A stretch of 35,310 nt of DNA from Subtercola sp. (GCA_025463745.1 JAODBB010000108.1:1-35310), one strand, 5' to 3'; numbered from the stretch's first letter, positions 23,707 to 35,046 are shown. Numbers and translations: made by a program. Notes: generated from the sequence alone by a model not told the origin.

Positions 23707-24624
23707 CTAGACGCGCAGGTAGCGCGTGATGGCGAACTTCGCCGAGACCGCCGCGAGCAGCACCCCGAGAACGATGAGTATCGGAGCGACGATCCACAGG
23801 GCATCCTGAACCGTGACGAACGCGGTGAGCGGCAGAGACTGCTGCAGATAACCCTGCACGAAGAAGTGAACGATGGCCCAGACGGTTGCGCCCGCCAACA
23901 CCGATCCGATGAGCGCGGCGATCACACCCTCGAGAATGAAGGGTGTCTGGATGAACCGATTGGATGCCCCGACCAGCCTCATGATGCCGATCTCTCTTCG
24001 GCGTGAGAACGCCGACAACCTGATCGTGGTGGCGATCAGCAGCACCGCAGCCACGAGCATCAGCACCGCGATGCCGATGGCGGTGTAACTCGCTGCGTTC
24101 AGGATGTTGAAGATCTGCTCGAGATAACTTCGCTGATCGACCACGCTGTCGACGCCGGGCTGGCTCGAGAGGCTCTCGACCAGAACGTCGGACTGCTGCG
24201 GGTCGTTCATGTTGATCCAGAAGGTCTGGTTCAGTAGGTCGGGTGTGACGTACTGGGCCACATCGTTGCCGGCGAACTGGGCCTTGAACTTCTCGTACGC
24301 CTGCTCGTGGTTCTCGAATTCGTAGGTCTTGATGAACGGAGCCAGCGTGGTGCCCTTCAGCAGAGCATCCACGGCGGCGATCTGGTCGTCGGTGGCCTCC
24401 CCGTTGGCGCAGTTGGTGCTACCCGAGGTTGCGGTGCACATGTAGACCGCTACCTGCGCTTTGTCGTACCAGTAGCCCTTCATCTGACCGATCTGCATCT
24501 GCAGCAGAATCGCCGAACCCACGAAGGTGAGCGAGATGAAGGTGACGAGCACGACCGAAATGACCATGGCCATGTTGCGGCGGAGGCCGGTGCCGACCTC
24601 GCCGAGAATCAGTGCGAATCTCAC
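23707..24624 (-). CDS. ftsX: Cell-division protein FtsX
   Basis: A 305-residue FtsX. One N-terminal membrane helix ([20 protein letters not shown]) is followed by an extracytoplasmic domain of about 120 residues ([19 protein letters not shown]), and three helices at the C-terminus ([59 protein letters not shown]). With FtsE it relays division signals to cell-wall hydrolases such as RipC in mycobacteria. The GTG start overlaps the ftsE stop in a GTGA. Confidence 0.96.
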   Translation of the reverse strand: MRFALILGEVGTGLRRNMAMVISVVLVTFISLTFVGSAILLQMQIGQMKGYWYDKAQVAVYMCTATSGSTNCANGEATDDQIAAVDALLKGTTLAPFIKTYEFENHEQAYEKFKAQFAGNDVAQYVTPDLLNQTFWINMNDPQQSDVLVESLSSQPGVDSVVDQRSYLEQIFNILNAASYTAIGIAVLMLVAAVLLIATTIRLSAFSRRREIGIMRLVGASNRFIQTPFILEGVIAALIGSVLAGATVWAIVHFFVQGYLQQSLPLTAFVTVQDALWIVAPILIVLGVLLAAVSAKFAITRYLRV

Positions 24625-25772
24625 GACGTAGGGCCTACATTCTGGTCGGCGGCGGGGTCGGGCTTCTCACCGGGGGCACGCAGCCCGAGCTTTTCGGCGA
24701 GGCTGATCTGACCGGTCGTGAGGTCTTCGACGGGCTCTGCACCGGGGCTCGCGGGCACCGGAGGCAGCACGGGAGGCGGACCTTGAACCGGTTGCGCAGG
24801 TTCCTGCGGCGCGGGCGGGAAGAATAAGGGTTCGTCATCGGTGGGCCTTGTCACCGGAATCGACGATGTGGGCACCCGAGGAACGACGGGCGCCGATGGC
24901 GCATCCTCGAAACGCGGAGTCTCGGCAATGCTCGGAGTCTCGGCAAAGTGAGGAGGCTCGGCAACAGCGACCGACGCCGCATGCAGCACGGGCCGCTCGA
25001 TGGCGCCGGTGGCCTGCATGCGCAATGAGAGCGGGTCTGGCCGAGTGATCTCGGCCGTCATGCCGCTGTCTTGCAGGCTGATCTCGGTGGTGCCACCGTA
25101 ACCGCCCACGCGGTCGTCACGCACGACAGAGCCGCTGACCAGCTCGACGACCCGGCGCTGCATCTGGTCGACGATGGCGTTGTCGTGGGTGGCCATGATG
25201 ATGGTCGTGCCTCCCGCGTTGATGCGGTCGAGCACGTTCATGATGCCCGCGCTGGTGACCGGGTCGAGGTTGCCCGTGGGTTCGTCGGCGAGCAGGATGG
25301 CCGGCTTGTTGACCACCGCGCGGGCGATGGCCACACGCTGCTGCTCACCACCCGAGAGCTCGTGCGGCAGCCGGTTGGCCTTTTCGGCCAGCCCGACCAT
25401 CTGCAGAACATCCGGAACGGCTTCTTGGATGAACCCGCGCGACTTGCCGATGACCTGCAAGGTGAAGGCGACATTGTCGAAGACGTTCTTATTCGGCAGC
25501 AGCCGGAAGTCTTGGAAGACCACGCCGAGGTTGCGCCTGAAGTACGGCACCTTGCGCGACGAGATCGAGCCGAGGTCTTGCCCGAGCACATGGATGCTGC
25601 CGCTGGTGGGGCGGTCTTCTTTCAGAACCAGCCGCAGAAAACTCGACTTGCCCGACCCTGACGCGCCGACGAGAAATACGAACTCACCCCGCAGAATCTC
25701 GAGGTCGATCGTATTGAGCGCCGGCTTGGCCGTGCCCTTGTACATCTTGGATACCTGGTCAAATCGAATCAT
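24621..25772 (-). CDS. ftsE: Cell-division ATPase FtsE with long C-terminal tail
   Basis: A 383-residue protein. Residues 1-225 are a complete FtsE ATPase: Walker A GASGSGKS 36-43, signature LSGGEQQR 139-146, Walker B LLADEPTG 160-167 and H-loop H196. Residues 227-383 are an added Pro/Glu/Ala-rich tail, predicted disordered by composition and partly built from an 18-bp DNA repeat ([14 protein letters not shown]). A typical FtsE ends near 230 residues. The tail may bind another division protein or the membrane. The ATG has no strong ribosome-binding site. It lies 111 bp downstream of prfB, the usual actinobacterial order. Confidence 0.95.
   Translation of the reverse strand: MIRFDQVSKMYKGTAKPALNTIDLEILRGEFVFLVGASGSGKSSFLRLVLKEDRPTSGSIHVLGQDLGSISSRKVPYFRRNLGVVFQDFRLLPNKNVFDNVAFTLQVIGKSRGFIQEAVPDVLQMVGLAEKANRLPHELSGGEQQRVAIARAVVNKPAILLADEPTGNLDPVTSAGIMNVLDRINAGGTTIIMATHDNAIVDQMQRRVVELVSGSVVRDDRVGGYGGTTEISLQDSGMTAEITRPDPLSLRMQATGAIERPVLHAASVAVAEPPHFAETPSIAETPRFEDAPSAPVVPRVPTSSIPVTRPTDDEPLFFPPAPQEPAQPVQGPPPVLPPVPASPGAEPVEDLTTGQISLAEKLGLRAPGEKPDPAADQNVGPTS
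24916..24969. repeat. 18-bp tandem array in the ftsE tail
   Basis: GGAGTCTCGGCAATGCTC, GGAGTCTCGGCAAAGTGA and GGAGGCTCGGCAACAGCG in direct succession. On the minus strand they encode a six-residue period with A-E-T/P-P. The repeat keeps the reading frame. Confidence 0.8.
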
Positions 25773-25859
25773 GATCGAGTCGAGCTTAAGCAGCGGCGGT
25801 TCGATTGACGTTCAGCGACTCGCCCAATCCGAAGGCTTGGAGAACACTGATAGAGACGT

Positions 25860-25883
25860 GAGCGGGCACGCAGGCGTGCGCTC
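25860..25883 (-). terminator. Hairpin directly after prfB
   Basis: GAGCG-(GG)-CACG pairs with CGTGCGCTC around a 4-base loop, with a 2-base bulge, starting at the base next to the prfB stop. The following minus-strand bases are only mildly T-rich. It could lower read-through from prfB into ftsE. Confidence 0.35.
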
Positions 25884-26990
<1,107 letters not shown>

Positions 26991-27047
26991 GGTCACCCAG
27001 CCTACCGGCGCATTCTGGGTAGCCGACCCGGGTAAACTCGTTAACCA

Positions 27048-28277
27048 ATGAGTACTGTCCAGCCGACATTCACGTTCCGCTCGATTGCGCTCCCTGCGCT
27101 TGTACCCTCGCTGTTGTTCGCCACCGGCGAGGGTTCGGTGATTCCCGTGATCCCCGCCATCGCCAGCAACTTGGGGGCGACTCTCGCCGTTGCCGGCTTC
27201 ATCGCCGGAATGACGATGGTGGGCCAGCTCGTCGGAGACATTCCCAGCGGCTGGGTGGTTGGCAAGATCGGCGAGCGCCGCGCCATGATCTACGCCGCCG
27301 TGCTGGCCATTCTCGCCGTCGTCGTGTGCATGATCGCAACGACCCCGCTCTTGTTCGGCACCGGCATCTTCTTTCTCGGCCTCGCGGGCGCCGTCTTCGC
27401 GCTCGCTCGCCACGCGTTCATGACCAGTTTCGTGCCGGTCGAGTACCGCGCCCGCGCGCTTTCGACGCTCGGCGGAACGTTTCGGCTGGGCTGGTTCATC
27501 GGGCCGTTCCTCGGCGCAGCAGTCATCGCGCTCAGCGGCACGTCTCAGGCGGTGTTCTGGATTCAGGGCATCTGCGCCGTGAGCATCATCGTGCTGCTGC
27601 TGATTGTGGCCGACCCCACCGAAAAGCTCATGAAACCAGATGCGGGCGAGCAGCTTGTGACCGCTGAGGCCCACGGGCTGTTCACGACCATCTACACCTT
27701 TCGCGGGCTGCTCGTTCGCATCGGGTCGGGTGTCGCGCTGGTGGGTGCGCTTCGAGCCAGCCGTACGGTCATCCTGCCGCTCTGGGCGGTGAGCCTCGGG
27801 CTCAACGAGGCGAATACGGCCCTCATCGTGGGCATCGGCGGCGCGCTCGACTTCGCGCTCTTCTACGCGAGCGGGCAGATCATGGATCGCTTCGGCCGGC
27901 TCTGGAGTGTCGTGCCGTGCATGGTGGGCATGGGTATCTGCCTGCTGATTCTCGCGTTCACTCACAACCTGCCGGGTGCGGTGACCTGGTTCATCGTGCT
28001 GACGATCGCCCTCGGCGTCTCGAACGGCGTGGGCAGTGGAATCGTGATGACGCTGGGCGCCGATCTGGCGCCGAAAGACGCACCCGCCCCGTTCCTGGGC
28101 GCCTTTCGCTTCACGGGCGACCTGGGAACCGCCGCCGCTCCCCTGCTGATCTCCCTGATCGTCGCCATCGTGTCGCTGCCGCTCGCGGTCGGAGCGATGG
28201 GGCTGCTGGGCTTTGCGGGCGCGGGAATTCTGATGCGCTACATTCCCCGCTATGTTCCCCGAAAGCTCGTTCGCTGA
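27048..28277 (+). CDS. Major facilitator superfamily transporter
   Basis: A 409-residue, 12-helix MFS protein. The loop 2-3 motif is [18 protein letters not shown], near residue 65-82, and its equivalent in the second half is [11 protein letters not shown]. Hydrophobic segments are evenly spaced through the protein, with a central loop at about 195-215 ([14 protein letters not shown]). A probable drug or metabolite exporter; the substrate cannot be told. TAAACT (27033-27038) lies nine bases before the ATG with no ribosome-binding site between, suggesting a leaderless transcript. Divergent from prfB. Confidence 0.9.
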   Translation: MSTVQPTFTFRSIALPALVPSLLFATGEGSVIPVIPAIASNLGATLAVAGFIAGMTMVGQLVGDIPSGWVVGKIGERRAMIYAAVLAILAVVVCMIATTPLLFGTGIFFLGLAGAVFALARHAFMTSFVPVEYRARALSTLGGTFRLGWFIGPFLGAAVIALSGTSQAVFWIQGICAVSIIVLLLIVADPTEKLMKPDAGEQLVTAEAHGLFTTIYTFRGLLVRIGSGVALVGALRASRTVILPLWAVSLGLNEANTALIVGIGGALDFALFYASGQIMDRFGRLWSVVPCMVGMGICLLILAFTHNLPGAVTWFIVLTIALGVSNGVGSGIVMTLGADLAPKDAPAPFLGAFRFTGDLGTAAAPLLISLIVAIVSLPLAVGAMGLLGFAGAGILMRYIPRYVPRKLVR

Positions 28278-28302
28278 CCCATTACACTGTGACCATTACA
28301 CT
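28274..28302 (+). promoter_or_regulatory. tRNA-Leu promoter candidate
   Basis: CTGACC (28274-28279), a 17-base spacer and TACACT (28297-28302) stand 13 bases before the tRNA. The -10 box is part of a 14-bp direct repeat (CCATTACACTGTGA, then CCATTACACTGATG; 28279-28306), so a second TACACT lies 14 bases upstream. The -35 overlaps the end of the preceding gene. Confidence 0.45.
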
Positions 28303-28315
28303 GATGGTGTTCTTT

Positions 28316-28397
28316 GCGGGAGTGGTGAAATTGGTATACACGCAGGTTTTAGGTACCTGTGCTTTCGAGCGTGAGGGTTCAAGTCCCTTCTCCCGCA
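28316..28397 (+). tRNA. tRNA-Leu (anticodon UAG)
   Basis: The acceptor stem GCGGGAG pairs with CTCCCGC. The anticodon arm is CAGGT-TTTAGGT-ACCTG with anticodon TAG, reading CUA and probably other CUN leucine codons. A long variable arm (GCT-TTCG-AGC) and the GGTTCAAGT T-loop fit a class II leucine tRNA. The CCA end is not encoded. Confidence 0.96.
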
Positions 28398-28484
28398 CGC
28401 CTCAACACGGGCATACTGCACTCTGGCACACTGCACACAGCCTCACGCATGCCGCCTTGCAGCACGACGACTGGAGCACGACCT

Positions 28485-29258
28485 TTGCATACCGCACTCA
28501 TACCGTGGCTTGACCCGAACACGCTGATCCATTCGTTCGGGCCGTTCGCGCTGCTCGGAATCTGCTTCATCGTGTTCGCCGAGACCGGTCTGCTGATCGG
28601 ATTCGTGCTGCCGGGCGATACCCTGCTCTTCTTCACCGGCCTGCTGACCTTCGCCGGCACCCAGCCCAACTCCACCGGCGGAATCGCGATCTCGATCTGG
28701 CTGGTTGCACCCGCCGTCGCTCTCGCCGCCTTCCTCGGCGGCGAAGTCGGCTATATCATCGGCCGAAAAGCGGGCCCGCGCATCTTCGAGCGAAAAGAGT
28801 CGGGGTTCTTCAGCATCAAGAACGTCGAGCGCACCAATGCGTTCTTCGAACGGTTCGGCGGATTCGCCGTGGTTATCGCGCGGTTCGTGCCGGTCGTGCG
28901 CACGTTCGCTCCCGTCGCCGCCGGCGTGGGCAAGATGAACTACCGCAAATACAGCCTCTACAACGCGATCGGCGCCCTTATCTGGGGCGGCGGCTTCGTA
29001 CTGCTCGGCTACTTTCTGGGTCAGATTCCCGTCGTGCGTGACTTCACCGAGAAATACATCGACGTGGTGCTGCTGGCGGTCGTGGTCGTCACGCTCGTTC
29101 CCACGGTCATCCACACCGTCTCGTCGGCCCGCAAGTCACGCAAGCTCGCCGCAGCGGCCGACGAAGACGCCGTCGAGGCCACCGGCGCGGCAGAAGAGCT
29201 GCTGCTCGACCCGACCGTCTTCGACGGTCACCACGACAAAAACCAGCGCGCCGAATAG
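28485..29258 (+). CDS. DedA-family membrane protein
   Basis: A 257-residue DedA/VTT-domain protein. Helices and re-entrant loops include ALLGICFIVFAETGLLIGFVLPGDTLLF; the family motifs FAETG, PGD, FERFGGFAVVIARFVPVVRTFAPVAAG and the G-x3-Y region are present. DedA proteins take part in lipid translocation (undecaprenyl phosphate or phospholipid flipping) and envelope homeostasis. The TTG at 28485 is preferred because GGAG lies eight bases upstream; the ATG at 28449 has no such site and the open frame otherwise begins inside the tRNA. The antiporter gene follows six bases after its stop. Confidence 0.9.
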   Translation: MHTALIPWLDPNTLIHSFGPFALLGICFIVFAETGLLIGFVLPGDTLLFFTGLLTFAGTQPNSTGGIAISIWLVAPAVALAAFLGGEVGYIIGRKAGPRIFERKESGFFSIKNVERTNAFFERFGGFAVVIARFVPVVRTFAPVAAGVGKMNYRKYSLYNAIGALIWGGGFVLLGYFLGQIPVVRDFTEKYIDVVLLAVVVVTLVPTVIHTVSSARKSRKLAAAADEDAVEATGAAEELLLDPTVFDGHHDKNQRAE

Positions 29259-29264
29259 CCCGTC

Positions 29265-30554
29265 GTGAACGAGGCCTTCGCGTCGCTGGTCGTCGTCGTT
29301 CTGCTGGCGGCCGCCGCGCCGCTGATCGTCGACCTCATTCCCGGCCCGGTGCGCATCCCCCAGGTCGCCTTGCTGCTGGTGGGCGGCGTGATCATCGGCC
29401 CCGAGGTGGCGAACCTCGCCGACCCCACCGACATCTCGCTGTTCTCCACCATCGGCATGGGCTTCTTGTTCCTGCTCGCCGGGTACGAACTCGACCCGAA
29501 GATCTTTGTCGAGAAAGCCGGCAAGACGGCCATCTGGGCCTGGCTGTCGACCCTGATTCTGGCGGGAATCATCGTCTTCGCGCTCTACGCGCTGGGGGTC
29601 GTCCAGTCGCCCATCGTGCTGACCATCGCACTCAGCACGACCGCGCTCGGCACGTTGATTCCGATCCTCAAAGAGCACGGCATGTTCGAGACGAAGTTCG
29701 GGCGATACATCCTCGCCACGGGCGCCGTCGGCGAACTCGCACCCATCATCGCTATGGCGCTGTTCCTCGGCACCCGTGGCACGATCGCCGCGTTCATTGC
29801 GCTGCTCATCTTTCTGCTCGTCATCGCAGCCGCCTCGCTGGCGAAGTTCTCGCTGCTACCGCGCTGGTTTCTCACGATGGTCGAGAAGCGGCGGCACTCG
29901 ACCTCGCAGCTGGTACTGCGGCTCGTCATCGCTCTGCTGTTCGTGCTGCTGTTCGTTTCGAGCGCCTTCGGATTCGACAGCGTACTCGGAGCATTCGCGG
30001 CAGGCATGCTCCTGCGGCACTGGTCTCCCTCTGGCTCGGAGATACTCGAGATCAAGCTCGAGGCCGTGGGGTACGGGTTCTTCATTCCGCTGTTCTTCAT
30101 CTACTCGGGCATGACACTCGACCTGGCGTCGATTCTTACGAACCCGGCCCCGCTGGTGATCTTCTTCGTGGCGATGCTGCTCATTCGGGGTGCGCCCGCG
30201 CTGTTCTGGTACCGCAGAGACCTACCGGTACTCGAGCGCTTCGAGCTGATGTTCTTCGGCGCCACGGCCCTGCCGCTGCTGGTGGCTCTCACCGAGATCG
30301 GGGTCGACAACGGCGCCATGACCGAGGCCAGTCAGGCGAGCATCATCGGGGCCGGCGCTCTGTCGGTGCTGCTCTTCCCGATCGCCGCTGTCGCCCTGTC
30401 GAAACGCAACGGCATGGTGACGGGGGCGAACCTCAGCGATGCTGCTCGTGTTCGTGACCTGCATGCTCAGCCGGTTCCAGCTGAAATGTCGAATGCTCCA
30501 CATCAAAATGCTCCGACAGGCACTCCGACAGCTGATCGAGAAGAACCCCGGTAG
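29265..30554 (+). CDS. Cation/proton antiporter (CPA family)
   Basis: A 429-residue integral membrane protein of the Na+/H+ or K+/H+ antiporter (CPA2/KefB-like) type: repeated hydrophobic segments, LLLVGGVIIGPEVANL near 36-51, FLFLLAGYELDP near 68-79, and a C-terminal half with FGFDSVLGAFAAGMLLRH. No TrkA-N domain is attached. The start is a GTG six bases after the DedA stop. The last 122 bp overlap the 3' end of the convergent CDF gene; the terminal 40 residues are hydrophilic and low-complexity, so this tail is probably a recent extension. Confidence 0.9.
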   Translation: MNEAFASLVVVVLLAAAAPLIVDLIPGPVRIPQVALLLVGGVIIGPEVANLADPTDISLFSTIGMGFLFLLAGYELDPKIFVEKAGKTAIWAWLSTLILAGIIVFALYALGVVQSPIVLTIALSTTALGTLIPILKEHGMFETKFGRYILATGAVGELAPIIAMALFLGTRGTIAAFIALLIFLLVIAAASLAKFSLLPRWFLTMVEKRRHSTSQLVLRLVIALLFVLLFVSSAFGFDSVLGAFAAGMLLRHWSPSGSEILEIKLEAVGYGFFIPLFFIYSGMTLDLASILTNPAPLVIFFVAMLLIRGAPALFWYRRDLPVLERFELMFFGATALPLLVALTEIGVDNGAMTEASQASIIGAGALSVLLFPIAAVALSKRNGMVTGANLSDAARVRDLHAQPVPAEMSNAPHQNAPTGTPTADREEPR

Positions 30555-31356
30555 TTCCCTCCGCGAAGATGCGTTTGTCGACCACGACGTGCGCCGAGAA
30601 GACCGGCTCGCCCGACGTGATGGCCCAGACGTGAACGTCGTGCACCTCGGTGACCCCCGGCGTGCCGAGAAGGTGCTCACGAATCTTCTGCACATCGGTG
30701 TCTTTCGGGGCCGATTGGATGAGCACACCCACCACATCGCGAAGCAACAGCACGGCCCGGGGAATGATCATCACGGCGATCGCCAGCGACGCGATGGCGT
30801 CTGCCGCGACAAAACCGGTGAGCAGAATCACGATGGCCGCGGCGATGACCGCGATCGACCCGAGGGTGTCGCCGAGCACTTCGAGGTAGGCGCCGCGCAT
30901 GTTGAACGACTTCGTATCGCCGCCCCGAAGAACGAGCAGGGCGCAGACGTTGGCCACGAGCCCGATCGACGCGATCACGAGCATGATGCCGCCCTGCACC
31001 TGATCGGTTTCAGGAGAGGTCAGTCGCGAAATACCCTCGACGGCGACAAACACTCCCACCGCGATAAGAATCACCCCGTTGATCAGCGCCGCGAGCACTT
31101 CGGTGCGCTGAAAGCCGAACGTGTGCCGGTCGGAGGCCGGCCGCAGAGCGACGACCGACGCGACGAGCGCAATGATGAGCCCGAAGAGGTCGGAGAACAT
31201 GTGGCCGGCGTCGGCGAGCAACGCGAGCGAGCCGCTGACGTAGGCGCCGCCGATCTCGACCAGGAGCACGAGGCTGACGATGCCGATGGCAATGCCCAAT
31301 CGCGCCCGGTTCGTCGAACCGTGCGCGTGGCTGTGACCCTCGGAATTCGCGCTCAT
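30433..31356 (-). CDS. Cation diffusion facilitator (CzcD/ZitB-like metal exporter)
   Basis: A 307-residue CDF protein. Metal-site motifs are DAGHMFSDLFGL in helix 2 and AADAIASLAIAV in helix 5. Both ends are His-rich (GHSHAHG at the N-terminus, HAGHEHEQHR at the C-terminus), as in zinc exporters of this class. The cytoplasmic domain carries VTEVHDVHVWAI. TATTCT (complement of 31364-31369) stands seven bases before the ATG, pointing to a leaderless transcript. Its 3' end overlaps the antiporter gene tail to tail by 122 bp. Confidence 0.95.
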   Translation of the reverse strand: MSANSEGHSHAHGSTNRARLGIAIGIVSLVLLVEIGGAYVSGSLALLADAGHMFSDLFGLIIALVASVVALRPASDRHTFGFQRTEVLAALINGVILIAVGVFVAVEGISRLTSPETDQVQGGIMLVIASIGLVANVCALLVLRGGDTKSFNMRGAYLEVLGDTLGSIAVIAAAIVILLTGFVAADAIASLAIAVMIIPRAVLLLRDVVGVLIQSAPKDTDVQKIREHLLGTPGVTEVHDVHVWAITSGEPVFSAHVVVDKRIFAEGTTGVLLDQLSECLSEHFDVEHSTFQLEPAEHAGHEHEQHR

Positions 31357-31423
31357 TGCTTACAGAATAGGCAGGTCGGCTGCCGCACGCCACCGAACCG
31401 CACCAGTTTCACGGCCCCCGGCG

Positions 31424-32056
31424 CTAGTTAGGAATGACGCTCATTCTCAGTAGGGGAATCACGCCCTCGAATGCGATGGCCCGGTGGCTGATGGCGTTCT
31501 TCTGCTCCGGCAGGAGTTCGGCCGCCGTCACGTCGTAGCCGTGCGGAACGAAGACCGGATCGTACCCGAATCCGTTCGCGCCGCGGGCCTCGCGCACGAG
31601 GGTGCCGGGCCAGAGACCGGCCGCGACCTCTTCGAAGGCGAACGGAGTCTGCTCGAGGGGGGTTGCACGGGCATCCGGAACCACCAGCGCGATGTGACAG
31701 GCGAACGCCGCCCCACGATGCTCATCGTGAACGTCGGCCAGCTGGTCGAGCAACAGGTTTCGGTTGGCCACGTCGCCCTTGCCGTGACCGGCCCAGCGCG
31801 CCGAGAAGATACCAGGGGCGCCGTTCAGCACGTCGACGCACAGGCCGGAATCGTCGGCCATCGCCGGAAGCCCGGTGAAAGCGGCCGCCGCGCGCGCCTT
31901 GATGAGGGCGTTCTCGCGAAACGTCACGCCGTCTTCGATGGGCTCGGGGCCGTCGTACTTCACGATCTCGAGTTCGGGCAGCCGGGTACCGAGGATCTTC
32001 TGGAATTCATCGACCTTGTGCTGGTTGTGGGTGGCCAGAACGACACGGATGCTCAT
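31424..32056 (-). CDS. rdgB: RdgB/HAM1 non-canonical purine NTP pyrophosphatase
   Basis: A 210-residue house-cleaning enzyme that hydrolyses dITP, ITP and XTP to the monophosphate. Motifs: VVLATHNQHKVDEF, DDSGLCVDVLNGAPGIFSAR, ANGFGYDPVF and ISHRAIAF. Started at the ATG at 32056 by alignment; an ATG four codons earlier (32068) is also possible. It begins within about 20 bases of the rph stop and is the last gene of the murI-rph-rdgB run. Confidence 0.96.
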   Translation of the reverse strand: MSIRVVLATHNQHKVDEFQKILGTRLPELEIVKYDGPEPIEDGVTFRENALIKARAAAAFTGLPAMADDSGLCVDVLNGAPGIFSARWAGHGKGDVANRNLLLDQLADVHDEHRGAAFACHIALVVPDARATPLEQTPFAFEEVAAGLWPGTLVREARGANGFGYDPVFVPHGYDVTAAELLPEQKNAISHRAIAFEGVIPLLRMSVIPN

Positions 32057-32073
32057 GGTGACGCCCATCCCAC

Positions 32074-32829
32074 TCAGGCGTTGTCAGCGAGGGCGAGCTT
32101 CTGCAGCTCGCCGAGGTCATGGGCGCCGGCGAGAGCCAGGTCGAGCAGTGCGTTCAGCTCCGTGCGGTCGAACGGCGCACCCTCAGCGGTGCCCTGCACC
32201 TCGACGAAGAGTCCGCGACCGGTGACCACGACGTTCATGTCGGTTTCGGCGCGCACGTCTTCGACATAGGCCAGATCGAGCATCGGGGTGCCGTCGATGA
32301 TGCCCACCGAGACGGCCGAGACGCTGTCGGTCAGCGGCTGCGACTTCTGGCCGATGAACTTCTTCTCGCGCGCCCACTCGATGGCGTCGACCAGGGCGAC
32401 GTACGCGCCGGTGATGGCCGCCGTGCGGGTGCCGCCATCGGCCTGCAACACATCGCAGTCGATGACGATGGTGTTCTCACCGAGCGCCTTCATGTCGACC
32501 ACGGCTCGCAGAGAGCGGCCGATCAGACGCGAGATCTCGTGAGTGCGGCCGCCGATCTTGCCCTTGACCGATTCCCTGTCCATGCGGCTGTTCGTCGAAC
32601 GCGGGAGCATCGAGTACTCGGCAGTGACCCACCCTTTTCCCTTGCCCGACATCCACCGTGGCACACCGTTCGTGAACGACGCCGTGCAGAGCACTTTGGT
32701 ATTGCCGAACGAGATGAGCGCGGAGCCCTCGGCCTGTTTGCTCCAGCCGCGCTCGATCGTGACGTCTCGCAGGTCGGTGACACTGCGACCGTCTTTGCGC
32801 ACGAGCGTGGTGGGGTGGCTGTCGGTCAT
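32074..32829 (-). CDS. rph: Ribonuclease PH
   Basis: A 251-residue RNase PH, the phosphorolytic 3' exoribonuclease that trims tRNA precursors. Motifs: [67 protein letters not shown] (given by position: about 65-100), and [23 protein letters not shown]. An AGGAG site lies five bases before the ATG. The start overlaps the murI stop (ATGA). Confidence 0.97.
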   Translation of the reverse strand: MTDSHPTTLVRKDGRSVTDLRDVTIERGWSKQAEGSALISFGNTKVLCTASFTNGVPRWMSGKGKGWVTAEYSMLPRSTNSRMDRESVKGKIGGRTHEISRLIGRSLRAVVDMKALGENTIVIDCDVLQADGGTRTAAITGAYVALVDAIEWAREKKFIGQKSQPLTDSVSAVSVGIIDGTPMLDLAYVEDVRAETDMNVVVTGRGLFVEVQGTAEGAPFDRTELNALLDLALAGAHDLGELQKLALADNA

Positions 32830-33668
32830 GTGGTCTCCTTGACGGCGGATAGATCGGGAAGTGAAATGGCGCCGGTTTCGACGAGGTCGACGCTCGAAAT
32901 CTGCGGGCCGAGAAACTGGTGGGCGAGCCGTATGAACTCGTCGGCGCTTTCGCCGGTGGCTTCGTAACGATAGCTGGGGGCACTGCGGCTGGTGCGCTGG
33001 ATGCCCCGCTCGACCAACTCGCGATAGACATCGTTGGCCGTCTCGGTGTCACTCGACACCAGCGTCACCTCGTCGCCCATCACCACGCGAATGGCGCCCT
33101 TGAGAAAGGGATAATGTGTGCAGCCGAGCACGACTGTATCGACACCCGCAGCTTTCAGCGGAGCGAGGTATTCGGCGGCGACGCTCAGCAGCTCGGCGCT
33201 CGAGGTGTCGCCCGATTCGACGAAGTCGACGAAGCGCGGGCAGGCCGCCGAGAACAGTTCGAGGTGCGGAGCCGCGGCGAAGGCGTCGTTGTAGGCGAGG
33301 GAATTGATCGTACCGAGGGTTCCGATCACGCCGACACGGTTGTTGCGGGTGGCTCGCACCGCCGACCGAACGGCGGGCTGGATGACCTCGATGACGGGCA
33401 CGGAGTACCGCTCCCTGGCGTCGCGCAACATGGCGGCCGACGCGGTGTTGCAGGCGATGACCAGCATCTTCACGCCCTGGGCCACCAGATCGTCGAGCAC
33501 CGCCAACGCGTATCGCCGCACCTCGGCCAGCGGCTTAGGGCCGTACGGCGAGTGTGCCGTGTCGCCGACGTACAACACCGATTCGCGGGGCAATTGGTCG
33601 CGAATCGAACGAGCCACAGTGAGACCACCGACGCCGGAATCGAAAATGCCAATCGGTGCGTCGCTCAC
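32826..33668 (-). CDS. murI: Glutamate racemase
   Basis: A 280-residue racemase supplying D-glutamate for peptidoglycan. Both catalytic cysteines are present: [10 protein letters not shown] and [12 protein letters not shown]; the N-terminal [16 protein letters not shown] is diagnostic. The GTG at 33668 starts at the conserved N-terminus; the longer frame adds 21 residues that overlap the promoter region of divergent pncB. First gene of the murI-rph-rdgB run. Confidence 0.96.
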   Translation of the reverse strand: MSDAPIGIFDSGVGGLTVARSIRDQLPRESVLYVGDTAHSPYGPKPLAEVRRYALAVLDDLVAQGVKMLVIACNTASAAMLRDARERYSVPVIEVIQPAVRSAVRATRNNRVGVIGTLGTINSLAYNDAFAAAPHLELFSAACPRFVDFVESGDTSSAELLSVAAEYLAPLKAAGVDTVVLGCTHYPFLKGAIRVVMGDEVTLVSSDTETANDVYRELVERGIQRTSRSAPSYRYEATGESADEFIRLAHQFLGPQISSVDLVETGAISLPDLSAVKETT

Positions 33669-33692
33669 GGGCGTCAAGCTTATACGCCTTGC

Positions 33693-33698
33693 TAGGCT
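33693..33698 (+). promoter_or_regulatory. pncB -10 element, leaderless start
   Basis: TAGGCT lies seven bases before the GTG start of pncB with no ribosome-binding site between, as expected for a leaderless actinobacterial mRNA. Confidence 0.45.
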
Positions 33699-33705
33699 CG
33701 GGCCT

Positions 33706-35046
33706 GTGGGTTCATCGACAGCACTTCTCACCGACCGTTACGAGCTCACCATGCTCGATGCCGCACTGGCAGACGGCACCGCAGCGCGTCAGTGCCTCTT
33801 CGAGGTGTTCGCCCGCACGCTGCCCCACGACAGGCGCTACGGCGTCGTCGCCGGCACCGGCCGTGTGCTCGAGCTGATTCGAGACTTTCGGTTCGGTGAA
33901 CCTGAACTCGAGTGGCTGCGCGCAAACGATGTGGTCAGCGCTCCGACGCTCGACTGGCTCGCCGGCTACCGTTTCGGCGGAACGATTTCGGGGTACCGCG
34001 AAGGCGAGCTGTACTTTCCCGGCTCGCCGATTCTCACGGTCGAGGCATCCTTCGCCGAAGGGGTCATACTTGAGACCCTCATCTTGAGCGTCTTCAACTT
34101 CGATTCATCGGTTGCCAGCGCCGCTGCCCGCATGGTGTCGGCCGCGGCCGGCCGGCCGCTCGCCGAAATGGGGTCGCGTCGCACGGGTGAACGCTCGGCG
34201 GTCGCAGCCGCCCGCGCAGCCTACATCGCGGGATTCGCCGCCAGTTCGAACCTCGAGGCCGGTCGCAGCTGGGGCATACCCACCATGGGCACTGCGGCGC
34301 ACGCTTTCACGCTGCTGCACGACACAGAAGAAGCCGCGTTCCGCTCGCAGGTGGCCGCCATGGGGCCGGGCACGACACTGCTCATCGACACGTTCGACGT
34401 CGACAACGGTGCCGACCTCGCGGTGCGGGTGGCCGGTCACGGGCTCGGCTCCATCCGCCTCGACTCCGGCGACCTGCCCGCCCTGGTTTCGTCGGTTCGG
34501 GCGCGACTGGATGCCCTCGGTAACGCCGAAACGAAAATCACCGTCACGAGCGACCTCGACGAATACACCATCGCGGCCCTGGCGGCCACGCCTGTCGATT
34601 CGTATGGCGTGGGCACCGCGCTGGTCACCGGCAGCGGCTCGGTGGCGGCAGGAATGGTCTACAAGCTCGTGGCGCACCAGAATGATTCCGGCGAATGGGT
34701 CTCGGTGGCGAAGCGGTCTGCGAAGAAGACGTCGGTGGGCGGCCGCAAGGTCGCGGTGCGACAGTTCGGCGCCGACGGCATGGCCGTCGCCGAGACGCTC
34801 TTCATCGATACCCCGGTCGGGCTGAAACCTCCGGCCGACGGGCGAATACTCGGCGAGGTGTTCGTTCGCGACGGAATCATCGACGAACGGTTCGCGGGTG
34901 CCGAAGGTGTTCGGGCCGCGCGACTTCACCACGCGCACGTGGTGAAAGAACTGCCCGCTCAGGCGTTCCGGCTGGCGCGCGGCGGCGAGCCGGTCATCCC
35001 GACCCGGTATGTGACGGCGGGTAGCGGCCAGACGACAGACGACTGA
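33706..35046 (+). CDS. pncB: Nicotinate phosphoribosyltransferase
   Basis: A 446-residue enzyme of the NAD salvage pathway, making nicotinate mononucleotide. Visible motifs: [18 protein letters not shown] at the N-terminus, [41 protein letters not shown] with the active-site His region, [12 protein letters not shown] and [12 protein letters not shown]. The GTG at 33706 matches the family N-terminus; the longer open frame is antisense to murI. Divergent from murI with a 37-bp gap. Confidence 0.96.
   Translation: MGSSTALLTDRYELTMLDAALADGTAARQCLFEVFARTLPHDRRYGVVAGTGRVLELIRDFRFGEPELEWLRANDVVSAPTLDWLAGYRFGGTISGYREGELYFPGSPILTVEASFAEGVILETLILSVFNFDSSVASAAARMVSAAAGRPLAEMGSRRTGERSAVAAARAAYIAGFAASSNLEAGRSWGIPTMGTAAHAFTLLHDTEEAAFRSQVAAMGPGTTLLIDTFDVDNGADLAVRVAGHGLGSIRLDSGDLPALVSSVRARLDALGNAETKITVTSDLDEYTIAALAATPVDSYGVGTALVTGSGSVAAGMVYKLVAHQNDSGEWVSVAKRSAKKTSVGGRKVAVRQFGADGMAVAETLFIDTPVGLKPPADGRILGEVFVRDGIIDERFAGAEGVRAARLHHAHVVKELPAQAFRLARGGEPVIPTRYVTAGSGQTTDD

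Noticed and set aside
26991-27965. N-terminal extension of prfB to nearly 700 residues
   Set aside because: The added part is antisense to the MFS gene and has no RF2 similarity; RF2 begins at LELDLSEQI.
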